The notes under the pieces: generated by a model
What the model was told of the DNA's origin: nothing
The model's input: the letters and a program-made list of their open reading frames with translations, nothing else
The model's database searches: none
Translations under genes and position numbers: made by a program
From: Nostoc sp. MG11
GTDB lineage: Bacteria > Cyanobacteriota > Cyanobacteriia > Cyanobacteriales > Nostocaceae
DNA: 64,000 nucleotides
Assembly: GCF_014904695.1 (NCBI RefSeq)
Contig: NZ_JACXXN010000004.1
Location: 372,001-436,000, forward strand
Reading direction: 5' to 3'
Shown: one piece after another, positions 1 to 9,585 of the stretch
How the letters are laid out: every line of letters begins with the position of its first letter
Numbering within the stretch: the first letter of the stretch is position 1

Positions 1-1130
1 ATATACTCCAAGGCAACGAAGCCAAAGCTTTTTGGTGATACGAGGTGATATAAGTGAAGTACGAAATGGCTATAAATTAATTTTCTAGCTCATAATTCAT
101 AATTGATAGCGAATAACGCTATTAACTTTGGAATTAGGGACAAATTGCGACGATCGCAATACAATCAAATATAGAAATAGCATAACAATAACGATATTCC
201 TGGTAATGCAGTAGCAATCGAATTGAGTACTTTAGCATTTCCTCAAAAACGCAAAGTTTTGCGATGGAGGCAAGCCAGGTAATATCTTCAGATTTTCATT
301 TTCTACGCAAGTCATCAAAGAAGACGCGGAGACATTACAGCGCAGAGCGTTTGTTGTGTCTCCGCGTCCTCGTGTTCTGATGGCATTAAAACCCGTATAG
401 CGATTAGAACTTTCCAAGAGAAAGAGCATGTTCGCGTTGGCGTAGCCTCTCGTAGAGAAGAGAAGGAAACAAAGAGAAGATTTCACGAATCATTTAGGAC
501 AGCTATAGTATTAATTTCCAATAATCTCTAATTTTATTAAGAGACTGATTAGTGCATCACTCTAATTTTGTGCCAGAGGATGAGCGTCGAGAAAACTTAA
601 CTGCCTTATGCACAGCTTCTCACCTCAGTTTTCATACCCGACACATTGTCAAAATTGTTGAAAAGCTTGTCATCAGTGCATTTTAACCGTTTTTAACCTC
701 GTTTTTAGCTCGGTTTGTGAGATTTTCAGGATAAATGTTGCATATGAGTAGCAATTGAGTATCTCGTTGGCATAATATACGTACAAATCACAACTTGAGA
801 GGTGGATGCCCAAAATCATCATCTCTGCAATCAGTAAGCGGTCTTATTACAGCCTCCGATGCAAGAAGCTTTAGCTGCTTTTGAGCCAATTTAAGTTTGA
901 TGGGAGACTGGCTTTTGCAATCTGGTGAAAATACAGTAGTAAGTGAAATCCCTAATGTGGGAGAACTTGATGAACTCGAAGAAATTATCCCCAATTTTTA
1001 GGTTGAGAGGCAATGGGAGAAACCTGGGTTTAAGTAGTAACCAACGCAAAACTGTCCTTAAATGGGGTAAAGGTGGCAAGGATACTACAAGGTATCACCT
1101 AGAATCTAAAATGCTTACAATTTACTACCT
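1..1130. other. gene-free spacer with repeats and relics
   Basis: No convincing intact gene is seen here. The stretch around 431-470 is a short dispersed motif (GCGTAGCCTCTCGTAGAGAAG type) common in Nostoc-like genomes. Positions about 735-800 are a diverged copy of 2831-2895: both read gttgcatatgag, then caattga, tatctc and cataatat. Around 900-1000 the + strand reads EIPNVGELDELEE in one frame, which faintly resembles the DELE-type motif region of cyanobacterial IS1-like transposases, but the frame closes at once, so at most it is an insertion-sequence relic. Confidence 0.4.
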
Positions 1131-1295
1131 TTGCCTAATTCGCTCGTAACTTTTAGAGTACCTTGGTGTGTAGTTGCGATCGCTCTTGTAATAGATAAAA
1201 CCAAATCAGAACTACCTGTATTGCAGGAGCGATCGCTATTCACTCTCCAGAAACGATCAAAGCAGATTGTACTTGACGACTTTCTACCCAAATGG
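1131..1295 (-). pseudogene. histidine kinase C-terminal remnant, copy 1
   Basis: The minus strand reads GSSDLVLSITRAIATTHQGT then LKVTSELG. This aligns with the G2-box region of a sensor histidine kinase ATPase domain (GGSGLGL...A...H.G...). Only about 50 residues are recognisable and the upstream part has frame changes, so it is a relic. A longer remnant of a related gene lies at 7450-7760, next to the related SDR gene, so this whole neighbourhood appears to have been duplicated and then decayed. Confidence 0.5.
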
Positions 1296-1489
1296 AACTA
1301 TCTGCCAAGCCATAATCAGAGGCAGAATTGCAGCTTATTTAGTCTAGGTGTCTAAGTTATACAAGTAAAATACGAAGTGGTTGTAATCAGATCATAATAA
1401 CTGTAAAATAACAGTTTTACAGCTTGAATTGCTTTAAGAGATTTAACGATAGATAAGGTTAATAACACATAAGGTTTAAGGTGTTTGTG

Positions 1490-2431
1490 ATGACAAATTT
1501 AGCAGGTAAGACAGCACTTTCGACTGGTGCATCAAGCGGTTTAATGACAGAATTGCCAACTCTAAAACAGCTTACTGAAAAACCCATTACGATTTTTACT
1601 GTACCGAAAGCATTTAAAGGACATATTGGAATCATTCAGCAGAATGCAATCAAAAGTTGGACATTACTTCGTCCCCAGCCACAAATTATCTTATTTGGTA
1701 ACGAAGAAGGCATTGATGAAATTGCTAACAAACTTCGTGTAATTCACGTACCTGATATTCAATTCAATGAATGTGGTACACCATTATTAAATAGTATATT
1801 TCGCCAGGCTCAAGAACTTGCTAAAAATTCTATTCTGAGTTATGTGAATACAGATATTATTCTGTTAAATGATTTCTTGCTCGCTGTGAAACAATTGCAA
1901 ACCACATCTTTCCATCATTTTTTGATGACTGGACAGCGTACTGATGTGAATATTACAGAATCACTGGACTTTGATATGCCTGCTTGGGACACCGAGCTTT
2001 GCAACTTTGCTTTAAAACAGGGCACATTAGCATCCGCTGTGTGTATGGATTATTTTGTATTTCCCAAACCACTCTATACCGAAATTCCATCTTTTGCTGT
2101 TGGAAGGGGTTACTGGGATCACTGGATTTTTGACTATGCCCATAAATTAAAAATTCCTGTTGTTGATGCCACACATGTGGTTACAGCCATACACCAGAAT
2201 CATAACTATAATCATTTATCAGGTGGTCGGGGCGCGGCTTATGTTAAAGGCAACGAAGCTAAACAGAATGCTAAGTTAGCCGGAAATATACATATAACTA
2301 GTGGATATGCTGCAACCTGGAAGCTAACACCTTTGGGGCTTAAGAAGCGTAAACCATTATCCACTCTTTTCTCATTTCTTGTAGATATGCCTCGTTTCGC
2401 CAAGTTGTTTAAAGAGGTTCATTTAACATGA
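1490..2431 (+). CDS. glycosyltransferase-like protein carrying an SDR-derived N-terminal tag
   Basis: The body (from the Met at 1544) resembles uncharacterised cyanobacterial glycosyltransferase-like proteins: it opens with KPITIFTVPKAFKGHIG, has SYVNTDIILLNDF near the middle, which is a DxD-like nucleotide-sugar motif, and a conserved-looking RGYWDHWIFDYAHK segment. The substrate is unknown. The start is odd. The first 18 residues, MTNLAGKTALSTGASSGL, are the N-terminus of a short-chain dehydrogenase like the one at 6518 (MTILTGKTVLLTGASGGLG) and are joined in frame directly to the glycosyltransferase's own Met (1544). ATG 1490 has an AAGG 12-15 bases upstream; 1544 has no visible ribosome binding site. 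GTG 1481 is also in frame. Translation from 1544 is possible. The rest of the disrupted SDR copy lies at 2969-3171. Confidence 0.65.
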   Translation: MTNLAGKTALSTGASSGLMTELPTLKQLTEKPITIFTVPKAFKGHIGIIQQNAIKSWTLLRPQPQIILFGNEEGIDEIANKLRVIHVPDIQFNECGTPLLNSIFRQAQELAKNSILSYVNTDIILLNDFLLAVKQLQTTSFHHFLMTGQRTDVNITESLDFDMPAWDTELCNFALKQGTLASAVCMDYFVFPKPLYTEIPSFAVGRGYWDHWIFDYAHKLKIPVVDATHVVTAIHQNHNYNHLSGGRGAAYVKGNEAKQNAKLAGNIHITSGYAATWKLTPLGLKKRKPLSTLFSFLVDMPRFAKLFKEVHLT

Positions 2432-2968
2432 TCGCTTTTAATGCAGCCTTTAACCGGAAGTTACTTGGACAAATGACTTTTGCTAACACTCTTATGAAAA
2501 TAGCAGGAGAAGCAGGAGAGGAATCTATCTCTTGCACCAATACATAGTGATTCTAGATCAAATGAGGTACATCCTCAAAGCTTAAAGATTTTATATTTGA
2601 GATCTAGCTGTACCTCAAGACACTACGAAGCGCTATAGCAATTTTGAGAGAATGTTTTAAAAGTGGGCGTTGTTGCAATACGGTTCGGTTAACAAAGTTA
2701 TCTGTTGAGGCAAGCAGGGGTGGCAAAGGAGAAAGAAGTTATAGATCCCCTCTGCTTCCTTACTCAGCTTCCTCAGCTTATCATAACCGTATTGGAACCA
2801 CTGTCCTTTTTCCACATCCCCCGAAAAGTCAGGTTGCATATGAGTTGCAATTGAATATCTCAATTGCATAATATGAGTTCAAACCGCAACTGGATAAGAT
2901 AGCACAGTTTTGAAAACAACCACCCATATCGGCTTCCAGTGCTTACTTTATCCATCGTTGCAAAGTTA
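2432..2968. repeat. spacer with MITE-like inverted repeat
   Basis: No gene. A 10-bp inverted repeat CAATACGGTT (2676-2685) and AACCGTATTG (2785-2794) bounds about 120 bp, as in a small MITE. The GTTGTTGCAATACGGTTCGG end is a dispersed motif in Nostoc-like genomes. Positions 2831-2895 repeat 735-800 with changes. Confidence 0.4.
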
Positions 2969-3171
2969 TAAATTGCAACACATCAAACAATTGACATTTT
3001 AATTAATAATGCAGACATAGAAAGGTATTGCAATTTTGTAGATTATTCTCTAGAGAAAATGCAGTCAGTACTGACAACTAATCTAGTTACTGCTATGGAA
3101 ATCACAAGCTTTTTACTGCCAAGTATGTTGGAAATAGGAGTATATTTAAATATTTACAGTGGAGAAAAATT
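2969..3171 (+). pseudogene. SDR middle fragment, separated from its N-terminus
   Basis: The frame reading IDILINNADIERYC, then VDYSLEKMQSVLTTNL and LLPSMLE aligns with residues about 86-130 of the intact SDR at 6518-7390 (IDIIINNAGIEICR, DYSLEEIQSILETNL, FLPSMLE). The NNAG motif has become NNAD. There is no start, Rossmann motif or YxxxK. The matching N-terminus (18 residues) is fused to the glycosyltransferase at 1490-1543, about 1.4 kb upstream, so the old SDR gene was split with loss of about 65 codons. The frame runs up to the ATG of the next gene, FkbM, at 3172. Confidence 0.65.
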
Positions 3172-3870
3172 ATGAATTATAGACTAACTGACTATTGGGT
3201 AAAAAATCTTAAACTAGTATTTAGAGCGATTAAAAAAAGGCTAGATAAAGATTGCGATTCATTTCTTGAGCAAGTTTCTGGTGTAATTCATGTGGGCGCT
3301 AATATAGGTCAAGAAAGAAAACTTTATGCAAAACATAACTTAGATGTCTTATGGATTGAACCCATCCCTAAAATATTTAAAAAATTGAAAAATAACCTTA
3401 AGAAATACCCACGCCAGCAAGGATACCAATATCTGGTTACCGATAGAGATAACGAGCAATATGAATTTCACATTGCTAACAACAATGGGTTATCCTCGTC
3501 AATCCTTAATTTTGATCTTCATAAAGATATTTGGCCACAGATTAGTTACGAGCGCTCAATTATCCTTCAAAGCACGACGTTAGTCTCTTTATTGGATAAG
3601 GAAGATATAAACATAGTCAAATATGATGCTCTCGTTATGGATACACAGGGGTCTGAATTGCTTGTTCTTAAAGGAGCAGAGACTCTTTTGAATAAGTTTA
3701 AATACATTAAAACAGAAGTATCCGACTTTGAGTCTTATGTTGGTTGTTGTCAAATCAAGGATATTGAAGATTTTCTTCTTAAGCATGGGTTTAGAGAAGT
3801 CTCAAGGCACAACTTTGCTTCGCGAAAAGAAGGAGGTAATTACTACGATATAGTTTATAAAAAACTGTAA
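3172..3870 (+). CDS. FkbM family methyltransferase
   Basis: A 232-residue S-adenosylmethionine-dependent methyltransferase of the FkbM family, which usually O-methylates sugars or natural products. Seen: motif I VIHVGANIGQE at residues about 39-49, acidic loop LWIEPIP at about 60-66, LVMDTQGSELLVLKGAETLL (FkbM signature, about 150-170) and a C-terminal IEDFLLKHGFREV. The length is normal. The ATG is preceded by GGAGAA at a suitable distance. Its neighbours are another methyltransferase (3989) and a glycosyltransferase upstream, so a role in decorating a glycan or glycolipid is plausible but inferred. Confidence 0.8.
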   Translation: MNYRLTDYWVKNLKLVFRAIKKRLDKDCDSFLEQVSGVIHVGANIGQERKLYAKHNLDVLWIEPIPKIFKKLKNNLKKYPRQQGYQYLVTDRDNEQYEFHIANNNGLSSSILNFDLHKDIWPQISYERSIILQSTTLVSLLDKEDINIVKYDALVMDTQGSELLVLKGAETLLNKFKYIKTEVSDFESYVGCCQIKDIEDFLLKHGFREVSRHNFASRKEGGNYYDIVYKKL

Positions 3871-3988
3871 TAACAATGAATTGCGCGATAGTTAATTAGT
3901 ATTAGTTTAGAAAAAAAATGTGTGTACTACTGTAATTGTATTTACAGTAATAGTTACAATTTAGCCAAACATTTGAAGGATTTAATGT

Positions 3989-4627
3989 ATGAATATGAAC
4001 TTTTACAAAAATCTACTCCCAGTATCTTTACGTCTCAATTATGAGAAAATCAAAAATAAATTTTTACCTTATGCTTCCCCACTGATTGAAAATGGAGAAG
4101 TGAATCTTCATTTAGGATGTGGTTTTGTTAAACATCCTAAATTTATTAATATTGACCTTTTGCCAGCACCACATATTCATTATCAAAGGTCAATAGATGA
4201 TTTATCTCCTTTTGAAAACAATAGTGTAAATCTTATATATGCTTCTCATTGTTTAGAGCATTTTCCACATAATAAAGTTTCCAAAGTTTTAAAAGAATGG
4301 TTTCGTGTATTAAAACAAGGTGGTATTCTACGTTTATCTATACCTGATTTTGATTTATTACTAAACATTTACAAGGAAAATGGAAACAACATTAATACAA
4401 TTCTAGGCATATTAATGGGAGGACAAGATTATGAATATAACTTTCATATGGCGGCATTTACTAAATCTAGTACAAGAGAATTGTTAAAAGGCGTAGGATT
4501 TAAAGAGGTTCGAGAATGGCAACCTAATTCTTGTGAAATGACTACCTTTGATGATTATTCTATATATCAACATTTTATAGGCTTTAAATATTATCCTATA
4601 AGCCTTAATATTGAGGCAATAAAATGA
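3989..4627 (+). CDS. class I SAM-dependent methyltransferase (Methyltransf_11 type)
   Basis: A 212-residue protein with SAM-binding motif VNLHLGCGFVKHPKFINIDL (residues about 39-58), the SVNLIYASHCLEHF segment and WFRVLKQGGILRLSIPDFDLL, the usual post-motif pattern of predicted SAM methyltransferases in polysaccharide gene islands. ATG 3989 is followed by a second in-frame ATG at 3995; GAAGGA lies upstream, so either could be used. The acceptor is unknown. It follows the FkbM gene by 118 bp on the same strand. The local sequence is AT-rich compared with the housekeeping genes further on, consistent with an acquired glycan island. Confidence 0.75.
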   Translation: MNMNFYKNLLPVSLRLNYEKIKNKFLPYASPLIENGEVNLHLGCGFVKHPKFINIDLLPAPHIHYQRSIDDLSPFENNSVNLIYASHCLEHFPHNKVSKVLKEWFRVLKQGGILRLSIPDFDLLLNIYKENGNNINTILGILMGGQDYEYNFHMAAFTKSSTRELLKGVGFKEVREWQPNSCEMTTFDDYSIYQHFIGFKYYPISLNIEAIK

Positions 4628-5232
4628 TATTGGGCAAATTAAAACTTTGCACCCACAACCCCGATATTTACTAGTATCAAGACAGCAGTTATACCAAGTT
4701 ACGAAAGTTAGTATTGTTTGGAATTAAGTCTCTGCTGGACTAGCTTTCAAGCAAATAATACTATATACCACAACTTGGTATTACACGTTTTTTTTGTAGT
4801 GCATAATCTAGAACCAAATCACCGAAACTACTTTCTTCTTCTGCTCTGGCATGACCTCCAGATATCGCTGCAAGGCATTGATATGAGATAAGTGCGACAA
4901 TGGAAATTAAGTCTTTTAACCCTTGGCAGTTATAAGTTTCAAATATTTTGAATAAGAGGTAAATTATAGTTGCAAATAGTTGTCAGATGATTTGCTCTTT
5001 CATCACATAATCGCTATACCGCTTGAAATATCTGGTGTGTAAGGATTTAAAGCTGCTATCAAGCGCGGCTGTTGTTGGGGAGTTTGCGTCAAAAATTTTG
5101 AATTTTACCAACTTTCGATATATTCCAAAAAACCAGTTTCTTCGTAGGTATGCTAGTTACCAAAAAAGCAATTTTCGTAAAAACCAGTGTGTAAGCCCTA
5201 TTTGTTGTCACCATAGCAATAATTTTTGAACC
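4628..5232. other. gene-free spacer with long-range inverted repeat
   Basis: No supported gene. ATACCAAGTT at 4691-4700 and AACTTGGTAT at 4772-4781 form a 10-bp inverted repeat about 90 bp across. This end sequence is typical of small cyanobacterial repeats, but no target duplication could be fixed. Confidence 0.3.
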
Positions 5233-6240
5233 ATGAACATCAAAAATAAAACTCTTCTCATCACAGGAATTGGTGGTTTTATCGGATTGCGAACTGCCGA
5301 GCTAGCCCTAGCCCAAGGTATGAAAGTACGCGGGCTGCAACACTCCGCAGATAAAGCTGAAAAAGCGCAAAAACTAGGCGCTGAGGTATTTTTGGGCAGT
5401 GTTACTAATCCTGAACATGCCCAAAATGCCTGCCAAGGAGTAGACATTGTTTTGCATACAGCTGTAGTTGGCAAAGAAAGCGGTTCATTCGACCATTTTC
5501 GTGAGGTAAATGTTGGTGGCACTGTCAATATTGCTCAAGCTGCGAAAAGTGCTGGTGTCAAGACCTTCGTTCATCTTTCAAGTGTAATGGTTTACGGCTT
5601 TAACTATCCCAATTACGTTACAGAATCGGGACCACTCAGCGGGGAAAATAACCCCTACTGCCAGACGAAAATAGAAGCCGAAAAAGCACTCTTACAAATC
5701 AATTCTCCGCCAGAGTTTGGCACTATTATTATTAGACCGGGAGATGTTTATGGACCAGGAAGCATCCCCTGGACAGTCCGACCACTGCTATTGATGCACA
5801 AAAAATTTTTTGCTCTACCTAATAGTGGGCAAGGAATTATGAACCATGTATATGTGGACAATCTGATTGATGCCATCTTTTTGGCTATAGAAAAAGAAGC
5901 CTATGGAGAAATCTTTAATATTACTGATGGTCAAGAAACTTCTTGGAAAGAATATTTTACGCGCCTAGCCGAAATTGGAGGTCTATCAAAGCCATTTTCT
6001 GTGCCAGCCACTCTGCTCAAATCTGTGCTTTGGCAACAAAGGTTTTTAAATAAACTTGTGGGGAAGACAACCAATATTCTCCCTGAGTCTATAGATTTTG
6101 TGACTCGCCCCTACGCTTATTCCATTGCCAAAGCACGAAGTAGATTAAATTATCAACCAACAATTGATCTAGAAGAGGGAATGCGACGTACACAGGAATG
6201 GTTGCAAAAAACAAATATTCAAGAGTTGATTCGGCAATGA
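5233..6240 (+). CDS. NAD-dependent epimerase/dehydratase (extended SDR)
   Basis: A 335-residue extended short-chain dehydrogenase. Seen: N-terminal Rossmann motif TGIGGFIG (residues 11-18), catalytic-type YCQTK in NPYCQTKIEAEKAL (about 138-142), the RPGDVYGPGS segment and a C-terminal substrate domain ending in EEGMRRTQEWL. The family acts on nucleotide-sugars, sterols or terpenoid-like alcohols; the substrate cannot be told here. It precedes another SDR and a flavin monooxygenase on the same strand, so it may belong to a small redox-tailoring group. Confidence 0.8.
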   Translation: MNIKNKTLLITGIGGFIGLRTAELALAQGMKVRGLQHSADKAEKAQKLGAEVFLGSVTNPEHAQNACQGVDIVLHTAVVGKESGSFDHFREVNVGGTVNIAQAAKSAGVKTFVHLSSVMVYGFNYPNYVTESGPLSGENNPYCQTKIEAEKALLQINSPPEFGTIIIRPGDVYGPGSIPWTVRPLLLMHKKFFALPNSGQGIMNHVYVDNLIDAIFLAIEKEAYGEIFNITDGQETSWKEYFTRLAEIGGLSKPFSVPATLLKSVLWQQRFLNKLVGKTTNILPESIDFVTRPYAYSIAKARSRLNYQPTIDLEEGMRRTQEWLQKTNIQELIRQ

Positions 6241-6517
6241 AATTACGTACTAGTGGGACTTAAACAGAACAAAAGAGAAAAAAGTTCATTGGCTGACACT
6301 TCATCGTGACGTATTTGCTGCTTATAAAGCTATTTTGGGCTTAATTTTTGTCTAAGCCTCATTGTTTCAATTTATTCAATCTAAGTTCCTTAGTAGTAGA
6401 AGTGAAAGACAAAGTTGCTGTACTTGGATAACAGATAACAGGAATAGTTGTAAAAAAGCAGTTCTACCGCTTGAATTATTGGAAACGATTTGAAAATAAG
6501 AGGATAAGGTATTTGTC

Positions 6518-7390
6518 ATGACAATTTTAACAGGTAAGACAGTTCTTTTGACTGGCGCATCAGGCGGTTTGGGAGTATATATTGCTCGTGCTCTAGCAAG
6601 AGAGAAGGCAACTGTGATTTGCATTTCTCGTTCAAAGGTAGAACTAGATATAATATGTGATGAAATCACAGCTTTGGGTGGCAAAGGTATCAGTATTCCC
6701 TTTGATATTAAGAACGTAGCAAAATTGTCAGTTCTTAAACAGTATATTCATAGATTTGTAGACCACATTGACATTATAATTAATAATGCTGGCATAGAAA
6801 TTTGCAGATTACTTTCAGATTATTCTCTTGAAGAAATCCAGTCAATATTGGAAACTAATCTGCTTTCTCCTATAGAATTAACCCGTTTGTTTCTGCCAAG
6901 TATGTTAGAGCGGCGTAGTGGACACATTGTTAACATTGCTTCACTATCTGGGAAAAAAGGAGTTGCTTACAACAGCATTTATTCTGCGAGCAAATCTGGT
7001 TTGATTATGTGGACTGATGCTATGCGACAGGAATTGGCGGGTACTGGAGTGAAGATTTCTGTAATTTGTCCAGGATATGTCTCTGAAGTAGGGCTTGTTG
7101 CTAAGAGTGGCTTACCTGCACCATATTTTGCAGGTAGTTCCAAACCATTTTACGTAGCAAAGGCTGTACTTAGGGCTATTAAGCAAAATCAGGCAGAGAT
7201 AATTGTTAGTACAGGATTCATAATAGAATATTTTGTGAAGTTACTATTTGTAATTGGACAATTATATCCACCATTTATAGATGTAGTTTATCGGTGGATT
7301 GGTATACCTAAATTTACGCGAATGCGTTTAGAAAAGAAAAGGAATGTAGATGTTAGTATGATAAATTCTGTGATTGGTAAACATGGCTAA
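6518..7390 (+). CDS. SDR family NAD(P)-dependent oxidoreductase
   Basis: A 290-residue classical short-chain dehydrogenase. All landmarks are present: TGASGGLG cofactor motif (residues about 13-20), NNAG (about 91-94), catalytic Ser in IASLSG and the catalytic pair in YSASK (about 157-161). A C-terminal hydrophobic segment near 225-250 suggests membrane contact, as in many acyl or retinol-type SDRs. ATG 6518 has AGAGGATAAGG upstream. A broken paralogue (18-codon N-terminus at 1490, middle part at 2969) lies 5 kb upstream, and the DNA just upstream of both starts is also similar (ccgcttgaatt / cagcttgaatt). Confidence 0.85.
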   Translation: MTILTGKTVLLTGASGGLGVYIARALAREKATVICISRSKVELDIICDEITALGGKGISIPFDIKNVAKLSVLKQYIHRFVDHIDIIINNAGIEICRLLSDYSLEEIQSILETNLLSPIELTRLFLPSMLERRSGHIVNIASLSGKKGVAYNSIYSASKSGLIMWTDAMRQELAGTGVKISVICPGYVSEVGLVAKSGLPAPYFAGSSKPFYVAKAVLRAIKQNQAEIIVSTGFIIEYFVKLLFVIGQLYPPFIDVVYRWIGIPKFTRMRLEKKRNVDVSMINSVIGKHG

Positions 7391-7449
7391 CTGATTGATA
7401 ACCATTATAGTAATCAAGAATTGATGTATTTTGCCCATTACTTGTTACC

Positions 7450-7760
7450 TATTTAGAGGGAAGGCGAATAGTAAATATAGTATCTTGGTCTAATTCGCTT
7501 GTAATGTCTAGGCTACCTTAATGTGCAGTGGCAATCGCAGCAGCAATGGGTAATCCCAAACCAGAACCGCCTGTATTGTGAGAGTGATCGCTATTTACCC
7601 TTCAGAACGATCAAAAATCTGCATCTAATGTTCAAGTGCAATACCCACGCCTGTATCCTGAAATTGAATGATACCTTGGTGATTATTGTTGTTTAAAATC
7701 ACAGTTAGTTGACCGCCAGATAGAGTATTCTGGGACGATAGCAAATTATCCAGAGTGATA
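7450..7760 (-). pseudogene. histidine kinase ATPase-domain remnant, copy 2
   Basis: Read on the minus strand, one frame gives DNLLSSQNTLSGGQLTVIL, then QGIIQFQDTGVGIALEH, a stop, MQIFDRSEG and another stop; after a frame change GGSGLGLPIAAAIATAH follows, a stop, then GSLDITSELDQDTIFTIR. These are the G1 (DTGVGI), F (MQIFDR) and G2 (GSGLGL) boxes of a sensor histidine kinase. Several stops and a frameshift make it a pseudogene; the dimerisation domain and sensor are gone. A shorter related remnant is at 1131-1295. Confidence 0.75.
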
Positions 7761-8001
7761 GTGTATCCTGGTTAATGTTATTTTTGTTTGCTGACTTTAC
7801 TATTCTATAACAGTTTAACAATAGAGTTTCTGGTAGATAGACGTTGTTGCATTTCTATTGCTTATTGTGGCGTGCGCCTGATAATATTCGCTCATTAAGT
7901 ACATAGTCAAACGGTTATATCTTAAAAGTATCCATCTTCTCAAACGATGTTTACCCAGTGACTTAACTAGATTAGTTATGCATTCACCAAGAGGATAAAA
8001 A

Positions 8002-9381
8002 GTGATCAAAGTGAGTAGCTCCAGTATAATTCAGAAAATGGTTGATACCACTCACAAACATTTGATTATCGGGGCTGGTTTTGTTGGATTGGGTATGGCC
8101 CAGGCACTCAAGGCTGGTGATATTCCCTACGATCAAGTCGATGCCAGCGACAATATCGGCGGAAATTGGTATCACGGCGTTTACGAAAGCGCACACATAA
8201 TTTCATCACGAAAGATTACCCAATTTGCCAATTTTCCAATGCCAGATAATTATCCAGATTTCCCCAGCGCTCAAAATATGTGGGATTACTTGAATGCTTT
8301 TACCGATCATTTTGAATTACGCAGACATATCGAACTTAATTGTATAGTTAGTTATGTACGACCAGTTGAAAATAATCTTTGGGAAGTGACTTTTGCCAAC
8401 GGAGAACAGCGAATTTACAAAGGGGTGTTATTGTGTAACGGTCATCATTGGTGCAAACGTTTTCCCAAATTCAATGGAGAATTTAAGGGAGAAATTATCC
8501 ATTCCAAAGATTACAAACGCTCTAATCAGCTTCGTGGTAAACGAGTTCTAGTTATTGGTGGAGGAAACTCAGCCTGTGACGTAGCAGCAGAAGCAGCTCG
8601 CGTTGGAGCTAAATCGGTTCTGAGCATGCGCGAATCAGTGTGGTTCATCCCAAAGTCGTTTGCTGGAGTCCCAGTTGTTGATTTATTTAGATGGTGGATG
8701 CCAGAATGGTTTCAGCGGCTCATGGCTTACGGAATTATAGGACTGACGTTTGGCACGCACGACAATTATGGTCTATCCAAACCCAATCATCAGGTTTTCG
8801 AGAAGCATCCGACTTTGAACAATGAAGTGCCGTACTACATAAAACATGGACGAATTACTCCCAAGCCTGCTGTGCATCGATTTGATGGTTGGGAAGTTGA
8901 ATTTGTTGATGGTAGTCGAGAAGCATTTGACCTAATCGTTTGTGCAACTGGTTACTACGTCGCGTATCCGTTTCTACCCCCAGAACTTCAACGCGTTGAA
9001 GGAGCAGTAGTTAAATGTTATGGAGGCTCGTTTCTTGACGATTATAAGGGACTGTATTACATCGGTTGGGGACAACCACGAGGTGGGGTCGGATCGATCA
9101 TTGCAGCTTATGGTTCGGTCTTCACTAAGTATCTTAAACTCCAGGATGAAATCAATGTGCCTGTTGGTCTGGTTCTCAAAGAAGCGGGACAACATCTGCC
9201 GAAAAACCATCTTTCCGATCCCCACCAGATTTTTAATGAATTAAAGCTTTCCAATCTCTTATTTAACCTGATCGTTAAAAAAGCCTATCAGGTTGATACC
9301 TCATATCCCAACTTTATTAACGTCCCACTCTCTCCTTGCAAGGAATTCAGAACACTCAACCATTATTGGGTTTATAAGTAG
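8002..9381 (+). CDS. flavin-containing monooxygenase (NAD(P)/FAD)
   Basis: A 459-residue FMO/Baeyer-Villiger-like enzyme that would oxygenate a nucleophilic or carbonyl substrate using NADPH and FAD. Seen: FAD Rossmann motif GAGFVGLG (24-31), FMO fingerprint FKGEIIHSKDY (161-171, matching FxGxxxHxxxY), NADPH motif GGGNSACD (186-193) and the ATGYY motif later. GTG 8002 is preceded by AGAGGA at proper spacing; ATG 8038 is an in-frame alternative that would leave GAGFVG nearer the N-terminus. It has no signal peptide. It lies between SDR genes and a glycosyltransferase, so a tailoring role is likely but the product is unknown. Confidence 0.85.
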   Translation: MIKVSSSSIIQKMVDTTHKHLIIGAGFVGLGMAQALKAGDIPYDQVDASDNIGGNWYHGVYESAHIISSRKITQFANFPMPDNYPDFPSAQNMWDYLNAFTDHFELRRHIELNCIVSYVRPVENNLWEVTFANGEQRIYKGVLLCNGHHWCKRFPKFNGEFKGEIIHSKDYKRSNQLRGKRVLVIGGGNSACDVAAEAARVGAKSVLSMRESVWFIPKSFAGVPVVDLFRWWMPEWFQRLMAYGIIGLTFGTHDNYGLSKPNHQVFEKHPTLNNEVPYYIKHGRITPKPAVHRFDGWEVEFVDGSREAFDLIVCATGYYVAYPFLPPELQRVEGAVVKCYGGSFLDDYKGLYYIGWGQPRGGVGSIIAAYGSVFTKYLKLQDEINVPVGLVLKEAGQHLPKNHLSDPHQIFNELKLSNLLFNLIVKKAYQVDTSYPNFINVPLSPCKEFRTLNHYWVYK

Positions 9382-9585
9382 CGGTGCGATATAGAAAGTT
9401 AAATGTTAGATAGACATTGCATATTTGCTTGCAAGATGATCCTGCCTGGAATAAGCACAACACTATCTTTGAGTTGAATTAGGATTTTGCGATCGCCCTA
9501 GGCTATAAAGCTGAAGTGAAAGCTATCCACAACATTACTTCATTGCGTTTCCCTTGACTCTTAACTCTTGACTTACATGTTTCCT

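Noticed and set aside
5023-5229. 68-codon + frame before the epimerase gene
   Set aside because: No family, no ribosome binding site, and composition of non-coding AT-rich DNA.
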